Shown here one piece after another: positions 1 to 5,972 of a DNA stretch of 7,317 bases; positions within the stretch are counted from its first letter, which is position 1, and each line of letters begins with the position of its first letter. Both the position numbers and the translations under genes were made by a program. The stretch comes from Flavobacteriaceae bacterium (GTDB taxonomy: Bacteria > Bacteroidota > Bacteroidia > Flavobacteriales > Flavobacteriaceae): the NCBI GenBank assembly GCA_023254815.1, contig JALRKI010000019.1, positions 1-7,317 of the forward strand, in the 5' to 3' direction. The notes beneath the pieces were generated by a model that was given only the letters and a program-made list of their open reading frames with translations, did not search any database and had not been told where the DNA came from.

Positions 1-354
1 GGTCAAGGCGTTTTTAAAGACTTGTTCAAATCCTAAAAATTTCAAAATACTCAAGTTGACACTTGGGTGAAAACGCAAACCGCCTTTATATGGCCCTATT
101 GCAGAATTGAACTCTACCCGATAACCTCGATTGACTTGAGTGTGACCTTTGTCATCAATCCAAGGGACTCTAAAGATGATTGTACGTTCTGGCTCAACCA
201 TGCGTTCGAGGAGCATTTTGCCTTGGTATTGAGAATTTGCAGCAATAAAAGGTAAAACGGTTTCTGCTACTTCATGAACGGCCTGAAGAAATTCAGGTTC
301 ATTTTGGTTCTTTTGAGAGACGTAGGAAACAAATTCATCAGTTGATGTAGACAT
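1..354 (-). CDS. gdhA: NADP-type glutamate dehydrogenase, N-terminal 118 residues (partial)
   Basis: This gene encodes the start of glutamate dehydrogenase, which interconverts 2-oxoglutarate plus ammonium and glutamate in the cytosol. The ATG is at 354 on the minus strand and the frame stays open to base 1, so the rest lies off the left edge. The visible protein matches the E. coli GdhA type (about 450 residues) almost block by block: VEPERTIIFRVPWIDD (about 53-68), QVNRGYRVEFNSAIGPYKGG (73-92) and RFHPSVNLSILKFLGFEQ (94-111). K90 in the PYKGG motif corresponds to a substrate-binding lysine of the family. Only the dimerisation/substrate-binding part is visible and the Rossmann domain is not. 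NADP preference is inferred from resemblance to the biosynthetic hexameric class. It has its own predicted promoter about 43 bp upstream and lies in the same direction as the cystathionine gene behind it, 138 bp away. Confidence 0.95.
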   Translation of the reverse strand, partial: MSTSTDEFVSYVSQKNQNEPEFLQAVHEVAETVLPFIAANSQYQGKMLLERMVEPERTIIFRVPWIDDKGHTQVNRGYRVEFNSAIGPYKGGLRFHPSVNLSILKFLGFEQVFKNALT

Positions 355-396
355 AATAAAAAATGTTAATTAAAGAGGCCTTTTAAAAGTTCGGGA

Positions 397-404
397 CAAA
401 TATA
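397..404 (-). promoter_or_regulatory. Predicted -7 promoter element (TATATTTG) for gdhA
   Basis: Read on the minus strand this is TATATTTG, an exact match to the Bacteroidota -7 consensus TAnnTTTG. It lies 42 bases upstream of the gdhA ATG at 354, giving an expected leader of roughly 35-40 nt. No convincing -33 TTTG sits about 19-20 bases further upstream, so the call rests on the -7 box and its position. It suggests gdhA can be transcribed separately from the upstream cystathionine gene. Confidence 0.5.
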
Positions 405-492
405 AACTATCTTCAAATATGTGCAGATAAATTATTGGATTTTCAAATTGAACCACTCTAAAAACACAATATGATAATATCTGTTGACTTGA

Positions 493-1632
493 TTACCCTA
501 AAGCTTGTTTCAAATCGGCCAACAAATCCTCAACATCTTCGATTCCAACACTAAGGCGAATAAGATTATCTGTGACCCCACTTTTTTCTCTTTCTTCACG
601 TGGAATGCTGGCATGCGTCATGCTTGCAGGATGTCCTGACAGGGATTCGACCCCGCCCAAAGACTCGGCCAAGGTAAAAAGTTTCAATCGCTCAACCACC
701 TCAACAGCAGACTCTAAAGTTCCAACGGCAGTTGTAAAGGACATCATGCCGCCAAAGTCCGACATTTGTTGTTGTGCTATTTTATGGTTAGGATGATTTG
801 GCAGGCCAGGATAATACACACACCCCACTTTAGGATGAGACGCTAGATAATTGGCAATAATCATAGCATTTTCACAGTGTCTTTGAACCCTAACATGGAG
901 GGTTTTTATTCCTCTTAACACGAGAAAGCAATCTTGAGGACCCGATACTGCCCCACTTGCGTTTTGAATAAAATACAATTGGTTGGCTAGTGCTTGGTCT
1001 TTCACAACCAATGCTCCCATCACTACATCGCTGTGTCCACCTAAATATTTGGTAGCAGAATGCATGACGATATCAGCACCCATGTCAAGCGGTTGCTGCA
1101 AATACGGCGTGGCAAAAGTGTTGTCAACGGCCAATAAAATGGAATGTTTTTGGGAGATTGACACCAAGGCTGTGATGTCAATAATATTTAACATTGGATT
1201 GGTCGGAGTTTCTATCCAGATTAACTTGGTGTTAGAATTGACATATTGTTCTATTGATGAAGCATCATTCATTGAAACAAAATGAAACTTCACTCCAAAT
1301 CGTTCATAAATCTTAGTAAATAACCGATAGGATCCCCCATACAAGTCATTGGTTGCAATCACCTCATCACCGGGATTCAGTAATTTAATGACTGCGTCAA
1401 TGGCCGCTAGGCCCGAGCCAAAAACGATGCCATGGGTTCCGTTTTCAATACTTGCCAAGGCTTCCTCAAGGGCATGTCGTGTTGGGTTATGGGTTCTTGA
1501 ATATTCAAAGCCTTTGTGTTTTCCTGGACTTGACTGAACATAGGTAGAAGTTTGATAAATGGGTGGCATAACCGACCCGTATGCTGAATCTGGAACTTGT
1601 CCCCCATGTATAGTTTTAGTATTGAATTTCAC
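493..1632 (-). CDS. metB: Cystathionine gamma-synthase / gamma-lyase family PLP enzyme
   Basis: This is a fold-type I PLP enzyme of the Cys/Met metabolism family, acting in the cytosol in transsulfuration: either cystathionine formation from an activated homoserine plus cysteine, or cystathionine cleavage. With the start chosen here it is 379 residues, the usual family length. Visible motifs are YSRTHNPTR (44-52, cofactor-phosphate contacts from the partner subunit), GSGLAA (72-77), AVDNTF (168-173, Asp170 pairs with the PLP ring nitrogen), SATKYLGGHSDVV (192-204, Lys195 is the Schiff-base lysine), SLGGVESL and LIRLSVG (Arg359 binds the substrate carboxylate). The start is GTG at 1632. The frame also extends to a TTG at 1659, but that TTG lies inside the predicted -7 promoter box, so the extra nine residues are probably untranslated. 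Synthase and lyase cannot be separated by motif here; the synthase symbol is a convention. It is divergent from the ArsC-like gene. Confidence 0.9.
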   Translation of the reverse strand: MKFNTKTIHGGQVPDSAYGSVMPPIYQTSTYVQSSPGKHKGFEYSRTHNPTRHALEEALASIENGTHGIVFGSGLAAIDAVIKLLNPGDEVIATNDLYGGSYRLFTKIYERFGVKFHFVSMNDASSIEQYVNSNTKLIWIETPTNPMLNIIDITALVSISQKHSILLAVDNTFATPYLQQPLDMGADIVMHSATKYLGGHSDVVMGALVVKDQALANQLYFIQNASGAVSGPQDCFLVLRGIKTLHVRVQRHCENAMIIANYLASHPKVGCVYYPGLPNHPNHKIAQQQMSDFGGMMSFTTAVGTLESAVEVVERLKLFTLAESLGGVESLSGHPASMTHASIPREEREKSGVTDNLIRLSVGIEDVEDLLADLKQALG

Positions 1633-1656
1633 AATGATTAGGTTTATAGCGATATA

Positions 1657-1664
1657 CAAATTTA
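1657..1664 (-). promoter_or_regulatory. Predicted -7 promoter element (TAAATTTG) for metB
   Basis: On the minus strand this reads TAAATTTG, an exact TAnnTTTG match. Transcription would begin near 1650, giving a leader of about 18 nt before the GTG at 1632. The last three bases of the box are the TTG that would otherwise be the most upstream start codon of the gene, so the box helps to decide the start. No clear -33 TTTG was found at the expected distance. Confidence 0.45.
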
Positions 1665-1690
1665 GTTTTATTTTTTGTGCGCAGGATCAT

Positions 1691-1698
1691 TATATTTG
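1691..1698 (+). promoter_or_regulatory. Predicted -7 promoter element (TATATTTG) for the ArsC-like gene
   Basis: This is an exact TAnnTTTG match, 21 bases before the ATG at 1720. The implied leader is short, about 15 nt. A TTTTTTG tract ends at 1677, but it is only 13 bases away, closer than the usual -33/-7 spacing, so the upstream element is uncertain. The box lies back to back with the opposing metB box at 1657-1664. Confidence 0.45.
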
Positions 1699-1719
1699 AG
1701 TAGAATATAAACGACCAAC

Positions 1720-2076
1720 ATGCGTGCTTTTTTTTATTTAAAAACTTGTAATACTTGTATAAAAATTCAGAAACAACTTAATCTGTCAGCGGAAATTGAG
1801 CTTCGTGAACTCAAAGCTAAACCCGTAACATCGGTTGAACTGGAGCATCTCAAAACGCTGTCGGGGTCCTATGAATCTTTGTTCAACCGACGTTCAAAAT
1901 TGTATACCAGCATGGGGCTGAAGCACGAGGTCTTATTGGAGAAGGACTATAGACATTACCTATTAGATCATTACTCTTTCTTAAAAAGGCCCATTCTGAT
2001 TTTAGACGACAAAATTTACATTGGAAACAGTAAAAAAGAAGTAGTCGGGGCAATAAATCATCTCCAAAATCTTTAG
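1720..2076 (+). CDS. ArsC/Spx-like thioredoxin-fold protein
   Basis: This is a 118-residue protein of the ArsC-like family, which includes glutaredoxin-dependent arsenate reductases and Spx/MgsR regulators. A short first strand (residues 2-7) leads to a CNTC motif at C10 and C13, in the place where Spx carries its redox CxxC and ArsC its catalytic Cys. Further hallmarks are SYESLFNRRSKLY (50-62), the FLKRPILI segment (87-94) with R90 and the likely cis-Pro P91, and IYIGNSKKE (99-107) near the C-terminus. Length fits the family (110-120). No signal peptide or membrane segment is seen, so it should be cytosolic. Arsenate reductase annotation is common for such proteins, but there is no arsenic gene nearby and the CxxC is Spx-like, so true arsenate reduction is not supported. 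A thiol redox role or a transcriptional regulator role are alternatives. It is divergent from the transsulfuration gene and 64 bp upstream of yicC. Confidence 0.85.
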   Translation: MRAFFYLKTCNTCIKIQKQLNLSAEIELRELKAKPVTSVELEHLKTLSGSYESLFNRRSKLYTSMGLKHEVLLEKDYRHYLLDHYSFLKRPILILDDKIYIGNSKKEVVGAINHLQNL

Positions 2077-2113
2077 CTCTGCGCCCCTTTCCAGAAAACG
2101 GTCACGGAATTAC

Positions 2114-2121
2114 TATCTTTG
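2114..2121 (+). promoter_or_regulatory. Predicted -7 promoter element (TATCTTTG) for yicC-gmk-nadD
   Basis: TATCTTTG followed by C is one of the commonest forms of the Bacteroidota -7 element TAnnTTTG. It sits 19 bases before the yicC ATG, implying a leader of roughly 12-14 A-rich bases with no Shine-Dalgarno sequence. No exact -33 TTTG is present; only a degenerate CCTTTCC lies at about the right distance (near 2086-2092). The operon therefore probably starts here rather than reading through from the ArsC-like gene. Confidence 0.55.
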
Positions 2122-2140
2122 CAGGGCAAAAAGAAAATTT

Positions 2141-2998
2141 ATGTTAGCATCCATGACAGGATTTGGGAAAGCATCATGCATCCTTCCAGACAAGACGATA
2201 ACTGTCGAAATGAAAGCCTTGAACAGCAAGAATATGGATCTCAACATTCGCATGTCATCGGCCTATCGTGATCAAGAAATGACTATTAGAAAGTACGTTG
2301 CCGAAAAACTTAGTCGGGGAAAGATTGACATATTTATTCATACGGAATCCAACCTGAGTAACACCAAGGACGTGATCAATGAAGAAGTAGTTAAGGCTTA
2401 TATGGCTCAGATGAAAGAAATTGCCGACGGTGACGACGTCAACCATTTGCAAATTGCCATGAGGCTTCCTGATGTTTTGCAATCCCGTAAAACCGAGCTG
2501 GATGATAAAGAATTGGAAGCGGTTTGGACTACCCTAGAAGCCGCCCTAGTAGACCTGAACAATTTTCGGACTAACGAAGGGACCGTTTTGAAAATTGATT
2601 TTGAAATGCGTATAGCTACCATTGCCGAGCTTTTGGAACAGATAGTAACAATAGAGCCACTTCGCATGCAGAAAATCAACGATAGATTGAGAAAAAGTGT
2701 TGCAGATTTGAAGGCTCATGTCGATGAAAACCGATTTGAACACGAGCTTATTTTTTATTTAGAGAAATTAGACATTACAGAAGAGATTGTTAGGCTTAAG
2801 AATCATTTGAACTACTTTGTTGAAACAATGAATCTGGAAGAATCCAGTGGGAAAAAATTGGGTTTCATTTCACAAGAAATGGGCAGAGAAATCAACACTA
2901 TTGGATCAAAAGCCAATGACTCCGACATGCAACAATTGGTCGTTCAAATGAAAGACGAATTAGAAAAAATAAAAGAACAACTGCTCAACGTATTATAA
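2141..2998 (+). CDS. yicC: YicC/YloC family endoribonuclease
   Basis: This is a 285-residue protein of the YicC family, whose E. coli (YicC) and Bacillus (YloC) members have been described as endoribonucleases involved in RNA turnover. The start is firm: MLASMTGFGKA is the typical family N-terminus. The N-terminal YicC domain covers about residues 1-155. The C-terminal DUF1732 domain ends with the hallmark QEMGREINTIGSKA (245-258), equivalent to the family EMxREaNTxxSK signature, followed by an acidic/basic helix to the end. HELIFYLEKLDITEEIVRLK (around 202-221) is the conserved helix before it. The protein is cytosolic, without signal or membrane segments. It is the first gene of a tight operon: its TAA shares its last A with the ATG of gmk (TAATG), implying translational coupling. 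The RNase activity is family knowledge, not something read from this sequence. Confidence 0.93.
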   Translation: MLASMTGFGKASCILPDKTITVEMKALNSKNMDLNIRMSSAYRDQEMTIRKYVAEKLSRGKIDIFIHTESNLSNTKDVINEEVVKAYMAQMKEIADGDDVNHLQIAMRLPDVLQSRKTELDDKELEAVWTTLEAALVDLNNFRTNEGTVLKIDFEMRIATIAELLEQIVTIEPLRMQKINDRLRKSVADLKAHVDENRFEHELIFYLEKLDITEEIVRLKNHLNYFVETMNLEESSGKKLGFISQEMGREINTIGSKANDSDMQQLVVQMKDELEKIKEQLLNVL

Positions 2999-3573
2999 TG
3001 ACACAAGGAAAACTTGTTGTTTTTTCGGCGCCTTCAGGTTCGGGCAAAACCACTATAGTGAGACATTTGCTCACTGTCAATTCCTTGCCTTTGGCCTTTT
3101 CCATTTCGGCGACCACCAGAACTCCCCGCGATAAGGAAATAAACAAAAAAGACTATTATTTTTTATCTGTCGAAGAATTCAAAGACCATATTGAGCAGGG
3201 AGATTTTTTGGAATGGGAAGAGGTATATCCCAATCAATTTTATGGTACACTAAAGAGCGAAGTAGATCGTATTTGGCGCAGTGGCAAAGCTGTTTTGTTT
3301 GATTTAGATGTGGTTGGAGGTTTGTCCATCAAACGTCAATTTCCTGCACAAACGTTAGCAGTATTTGTCCAACCTCCCAATTTGGAAGCCCTCATTGAAC
3401 GATTAAAAAACAGAAAGACTGAAGATAAACTTGCCCTAGACAAAAGAGTTGAAAAGGCTCCTGCCGAAATGACTCAAGCGAAATTCTTCGACACAATTCT
3501 CATCAACGACAGCTTGGACCAAACTTTGGTCGATGCCGTCAAAATAGTCGCTGATTTTTTAAATAAAGATTGA
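2998..3573 (+). CDS. gmk: Guanylate kinase
   Basis: Guanylate kinase, 191 residues, phosphorylates GMP to GDP with ATP in the cytosol, on the route to GTP and (p)ppGpp. The P-loop is APSGSGKTT at 11-19 with K17 and T18. The GMP-binding region includes SATTRTPR (37-44, R41 and R44), EW (72-73) and FYGT (81-84). FDLDVVGG (101-108) is the conserved acidic segment followed by IK. The mobile lid appears as RLKNRKTED (135-143), and the later R150 is conserved. Length is typical of bacterial Gmk (about 190-205). The ATG overlaps the yicC stop by one base, and the TGA stop overlaps the nadD ATG by one base. All key residues are present. Confidence 0.97.
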   Translation: MTQGKLVVFSAPSGSGKTTIVRHLLTVNSLPLAFSISATTRTPRDKEINKKDYYFLSVEEFKDHIEQGDFLEWEEVYPNQFYGTLKSEVDRIWRSGKAVLFDLDVVGGLSIKRQFPAQTLAVFVQPPNLEALIERLKNRKTEDKLALDKRVEKAPAEMTQAKFFDTILINDSLDQTLVDAVKIVADFLNKD

Positions 3574-4154
3574 TGAAGGTGGGTTTGTTTTTTGGTTCAT
3601 TCAATCCCATTCATATTGGGCATCTGATTATTGCCAATCACATGGTTGAATATACTGACTTGGATGAAATATGGCTGGTTATTAGTCCTCAAAATCCGTT
3701 TAAGAACAAGGCCAGTTTATTGCATCAAAACCATCGGTTGGAATTAGTTTTTCGAGCAACCGAAGATTATCTCAAAATCAAACCAAGTGATATTGAATTT
3801 CAGCTTCCTCAACCGAGCTACACCAGTAACACACTAGCCTATTTGGAAGAAAAGTATCCACAGCATGAATTCGCTTTGATTATGGGCTCGGACAATTTAG
3901 CTTCGCTTCACAAATGGCATAACTCAAAGTGGTTGATTGAAAATTTTTCTATTTACGTTTACCCCCGTCTAGGACATCAGGCATTAATTGAAGACTATCC
4001 AACAGCCAAAAATATTCAAATGGTTAAAGCTCCTGTAGTTGAAATTTCAGCCTCTCAAATTCGCTCCTCAATAGCAGAGGGTAAATCTGTCAAATCTTTG
4101 ATTCCTGACAAGGCTTGGCAATACTTAGATGAAATGAATTTTTATAAATCCTAA
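3573..4154 (+). CDS. nadD: Nicotinate-nucleotide adenylyltransferase
   Basis: NadD adenylates nicotinic acid mononucleotide with ATP to give deamido-NAD, a late step of NAD synthesis in the cytosol. The 193-residue protein has the nucleotidyltransferase signature GSFNPIHIGH (8-17; H14, G16, H17), the NaMN-binding surroundings LIMGSDNLASLHKW (102-115; D107, W115) and the C-terminal ISASQIR (158-164), the family ISxSxIR motif. The start is taken as the ATG at 3573, inside TGATG and overlapping the gmk stop. A TTG three bases upstream (3570) would add one Met and is less likely. Length is typical for NadD (about 190-210). It ends the yicC-gmk-nadD operon, and a 185 bp gap follows. Confidence 0.95.
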   Translation: MKVGLFFGSFNPIHIGHLIIANHMVEYTDLDEIWLVISPQNPFKNKASLLHQNHRLELVFRATEDYLKIKPSDIEFQLPQPSYTSNTLAYLEEKYPQHEFALIMGSDNLASLHKWHNSKWLIENFSIYVYPRLGHQALIEDYPTAKNIQMVKAPVVEISASQIRSSIAEGKSVKSLIPDKAWQYLDEMNFYKS

Positions 4155-4181
4155 GCGATTAGTCAATATTCAATTTTTTAT

Positions 4182-4189
4182 TAACTTTG
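4182..4189 (+). promoter_or_regulatory. Candidate -7 promoter element (TAACTTTG) for the ppk2 pair
   Basis: This is an exact TAnnTTTG match in the nadD-ppk2 gap. If used, transcription would start near 4195 and leave a leader of about 145 nt before the ppk2 ATG, long enough to contain the hairpin at 4251-4290. A competing site lies closer: TTTG at 4290-4293, then 19 bases, then TATTTTTT at 4313-4320 (7 of 8 to the -7 consensus), with a leader of about 14 nt. The sequence does not decide between them. The first box also overlaps the end of the glycosyltransferase remnant, so it may be a chance match. Confidence 0.3.
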
Positions 4190-4250
4190 AATATACAGAT
4201 CCCAAATCTGCATTACAAATTGACAATCTCTTACTGTTCGTTGTTCAAAG

Positions 4251-4290
4251 ACCGTGGTGGCATTTTGCCTCATATTTTCCACCAATCGGT
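4251..4290. repeat. Imperfect inverted repeat (hairpin) upstream of ppk2
   Basis: ACCGTGGTGG at 4251-4260 pairs with CCACCAATCGGT at 4279-4290. This gives a ten-pair stem with a two-base AT bulge and an 18-base loop. Only a weak T-run (4301-4305) follows, after eleven bases. It could be a poor terminator for yicC-gmk-nadD, a leader structure of ppk2, or chance within the glycosyltransferase remnant. No known riboswitch or RNA family is recognised. Confidence 0.3.
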
Positions 4291-4339
4291 TTGTCTTGCA
4301 TTTTTGGATTCTTATTTTTTATAAATCAGATTCTAATTT

Positions 4340-5191
4340 ATGTTAACACAAAAGGACTTTTTTCATCACAAAACCACGGAATCCTTTCTCGAAACCCTCA
4401 AGTCAAAACTTGATCCATTAATGTACGAGGAGATTGTTCAATCCATTCATTACGAAAAAGAATTGCAACTACTCCAGGCAGAATTGGTTGATTTTCAACA
4501 ATGGGTTGCCAAAACCAAAAGACGCGTTTGCATATTGTTTGAAGGGCGTGATGCCTCAGGAAAAGGAGGGGCAATTCGCCGTTTTTCGGAGCACTTGAAC
4601 CCTCGGTTAATGCGCGTTGTAGCCTTAACAAAACCTACCGACATTGAAAAAGGTCAGTGGTACTTTCGGCGATACATTAAAGAACTTCCAGAACCAGGAG
4701 AAATTGTTTTCTTTGACCGCAGCTGGTATAACCGTGCTGTTGTTGAACCTGTGATGGGCTTCTGCACAAAATCTCAATACGAGCAATTCATGGTTCAAGT
4801 TCCTGAATTTGAGCATATGCTATACGAAGATGGTGTTGATATCATCAAGTTTTGGTTTTCCATATCCAAGGAGGAACAGAATCGACGCTTCAATTCAAGG
4901 CTTCATAACACTCTGAAACAATGGAAATTCAGCGAGGTTGACAAAGAAGGCCAAATTTTGTGGAGCAAATACACCTACTACAAAGAACAAATGTTAGGCA
5001 AAACACACACCACTTTTTGTCCTTGGGTGATTGTCAAATCGAACACCAAGGAGGCTGCCCGACTGGAAAGTATCAGACATGTTTTGTCTCGATTTAATTA
5101 TGATGGAAAAGGGAATTCTGGAACCGATATCATGCCCGATCCAAATGTTGTCCAACGATATCACCGAATGGTAAAACAAATAGACCAATGA
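4340..5191 (+). CDS. ppk2: Polyphosphate kinase 2 family protein, first tandem copy
   Basis: This is a 283-residue cytosolic PPK2-family enzyme, which moves phosphate between polyphosphate and nucleoside phosphates (for class I typically making ATP or GTP from diphosphates). The Walker A motif is EGRDASGKGG (68-77, K75) and the Walker B motif is VFFDRSWYNRA (123-133, D126 and R127). KPTDIEKGQWYFRRY (98-112) and FCTKSQYEQF (141-150) are family blocks. The lid region is RRFNSRLHNTLKQWK (182-196). Upstream of Walker A the helix YEKELQLLQAEL is typical. Compared with the second copy it carries about 26 extra C-terminal residues beyond the core, ending in a PNVVQRYHRMVKQ helix. The start ATG at 4340 follows an A/T-rich stretch without Shine-Dalgarno. 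Its TGA overlaps the next gene's ATG by four bases. The core resembles class I PPK2, but substrate preference cannot be read from sequence alone. Confidence 0.93.
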   Translation: MLTQKDFFHHKTTESFLETLKSKLDPLMYEEIVQSIHYEKELQLLQAELVDFQQWVAKTKRRVCILFEGRDASGKGGAIRRFSEHLNPRLMRVVALTKPTDIEKGQWYFRRYIKELPEPGEIVFFDRSWYNRAVVEPVMGFCTKSQYEQFMVQVPEFEHMLYEDGVDIIKFWFSISKEEQNRRFNSRLHNTLKQWKFSEVDKEGQILWSKYTYYKEQMLGKTHTTFCPWVIVKSNTKEAARLESIRHVLSRFNYDGKGNSGTDIMPDPNVVQRYHRMVKQIDQ

Positions 5192-5952
5192 TCCAACTAT
5201 CCGAGAAGAACATCAAAGCTTTAAATTCAAAAAAAGGCATCATTCTTTTTTTACATGAGAACTTAAAGCCAATCAAAACCCTGCGAACCATTCAATATGA
5301 ATCTCGCATGAAAAAACTTCAAGAAGAATTGATAAAGCTTCAACATTGGGTGGTTAACGAAAAGGAAAAAATTGTCATTATTTTCGAAGGTCGTGACGCA
5401 GCGGGTAAGGGAGGTGCAATTAGGAGAATCACAGAACATCTCAATCCTCGCGAATTTAGGGTTGTTGCTCTTCCAAAGCCTACCTATGAGGAAAAGGGAC
5501 AATGGTATTTTCAACGCTACGTCAATCAGCTGCCTAGAGAAGGGAAGATTGTCTTTTTTGATCGAAGTTGGTATAACAGAGCCATTGTTGAGCCCGTGAA
5601 TAAATTTTGCACAAAAAAGGAGTACAATATTTTCATGAATCAGGTCAATGAATTTGAGCGAATGATTACTGAGTCGGGAATTCGCCTGATCAAATTTTAC
5701 TTTTCCATTTCAAAGAACGAGCAAATAAGTCGCTTCGAAGACATCCAAAACAGCCCACTAAAAAAATGGAAGTTCAGCAAGGTCGATCAAAAGGCCATCA
5801 AATTATGGGATTCTTATACGAAGTACAAAGAGCACATGTTTGAAAAAACAAATACCCCAATTGCGCCTTGGATAATTATTGAGGGCAATCGCAAAATGAA
5901 AGCTCGCATTAATGCGATCAAACACATTCTAGAGGTCATCCCTTATAAGTAG
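5188..5952 (+). CDS. ppk2: Polyphosphate kinase 2 family protein, second tandem copy
   Basis: This is a 254-residue PPK2-family protein encoded directly behind the first copy, with an ATGA overlap that suggests translational coupling and matched expression. Walker A is EGRDAAGKGG (67-76, K74), Walker B is VFFDRSWYNRA (122-132, D125 and R126), and KPTYEEKGQWYFQRY (97-111) and FCTKKEYNIF (140-149) are family blocks. The protein ends soon after the core, with PWIIIEGNRKMKARI (227-241) and HILEVIPY, close to the usual class I ending. By hand alignment it is about 59% identical to the first copy over some 190 residues, and codons have diverged, so the duplication is old. The lid reads SRFEDIQNSPLKKWK (181-195): the arginine present at this point in the first copy (R187) is Ile186 here. 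The gene ends 24 bp before a strong terminator hairpin. It is probably active, since both nucleotide-binding motifs are intact. Confidence 0.92.
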   Translation: MIQLSEKNIKALNSKKGIILFLHENLKPIKTLRTIQYESRMKKLQEELIKLQHWVVNEKEKIVIIFEGRDAAGKGGAIRRITEHLNPREFRVVALPKPTYEEKGQWYFQRYVNQLPREGKIVFFDRSWYNRAIVEPVNKFCTKKEYNIFMNQVNEFERMITESGIRLIKFYFSISKNEQISRFEDIQNSPLKKWKFSKVDQKAIKLWDSYTKYKEHMFEKTNTPIAPWIIIEGNRKMKARINAIKHILEVIPYK

Positions 5953-5972
5953 TATTTCGTCGATTGACTCAC

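Larger units (their letters stand above)
4181..4325 (-). pseudogene. Probable decayed C-terminal fragment of a glycosyltransferase
   Basis: On the minus strand the nadD-ppk2 gap reads as protein-like sequence. From 4318 down to a TAA at 4181-4183 there is an open frame of 45 codons, including RLVENMRQNATTVFEQR and then TVRDCQFVMQIWDLYIQS. Just upstream, in the frame one base off, 4290-4325 reads FIKNKNPKMQDK. Dropping one C at about 4289 joins the two into one stretch of about 47 residues (NPKMQDK-RLVENMRQNA). This has the shape of the last helices of GT-B (GT4-like) glycosyltransferases, where NPxxxxxLxxNAxxxVxxxF is common. Beyond 4325 both frames meet stops (TGA at 4326-4328, TAA at 4319-4321). 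There is no start, no body of the gene and no P-loop or sugar-binding region, so a remnant is more likely than a working small protein. The family link is by eye only. Confidence 0.35.

Noticed and set aside
67..255. Plus-strand open frame of 62 codons
   Set aside because: It is antisense to the clear gdhA coding sequence and its translation has no family motifs.
376..388. Near-palindrome around AGGCCT in the gdhA leader, considered as an operator
   Set aside because: It is short, and no matching copy or known operator was recognised; probably chance in an AT-rich leader.
572..1537. Plus-strand open frames at 572-796, 983-1285 and 1349-1537, and a minus frame at 1407-1607
   Set aside because: All lie inside the cystathionine enzyme gene, which has full motif support; they are shadow frames.
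2255..2743. Minus-strand open frames within yicC
   Set aside because: They are antisense to a well-supported gene, with no recognisable domain and no promoter.
4166..4194. AT-only inverted repeat ATATTCAA / TTGAATAT after nadD, considered as a terminator
   Set aside because: The eight-pair stem has almost no G/C, the loop is 13 bases, and no U-run follows; too weak to call a terminator.
4220..4225. TTGACA resembling a sigma70 -35 box
   Set aside because: No TATAAT-like box lies 16-18 bases downstream, and the other promoters here follow the Bacteroidota type.
4398..5599. Minus-strand frames and one plus-strand frame (5372-5599) inside the ppk2 genes
   Set aside because: They overlap two genes with intact Walker motifs. 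The similar shadow frames in both copies follow from the paralogy.
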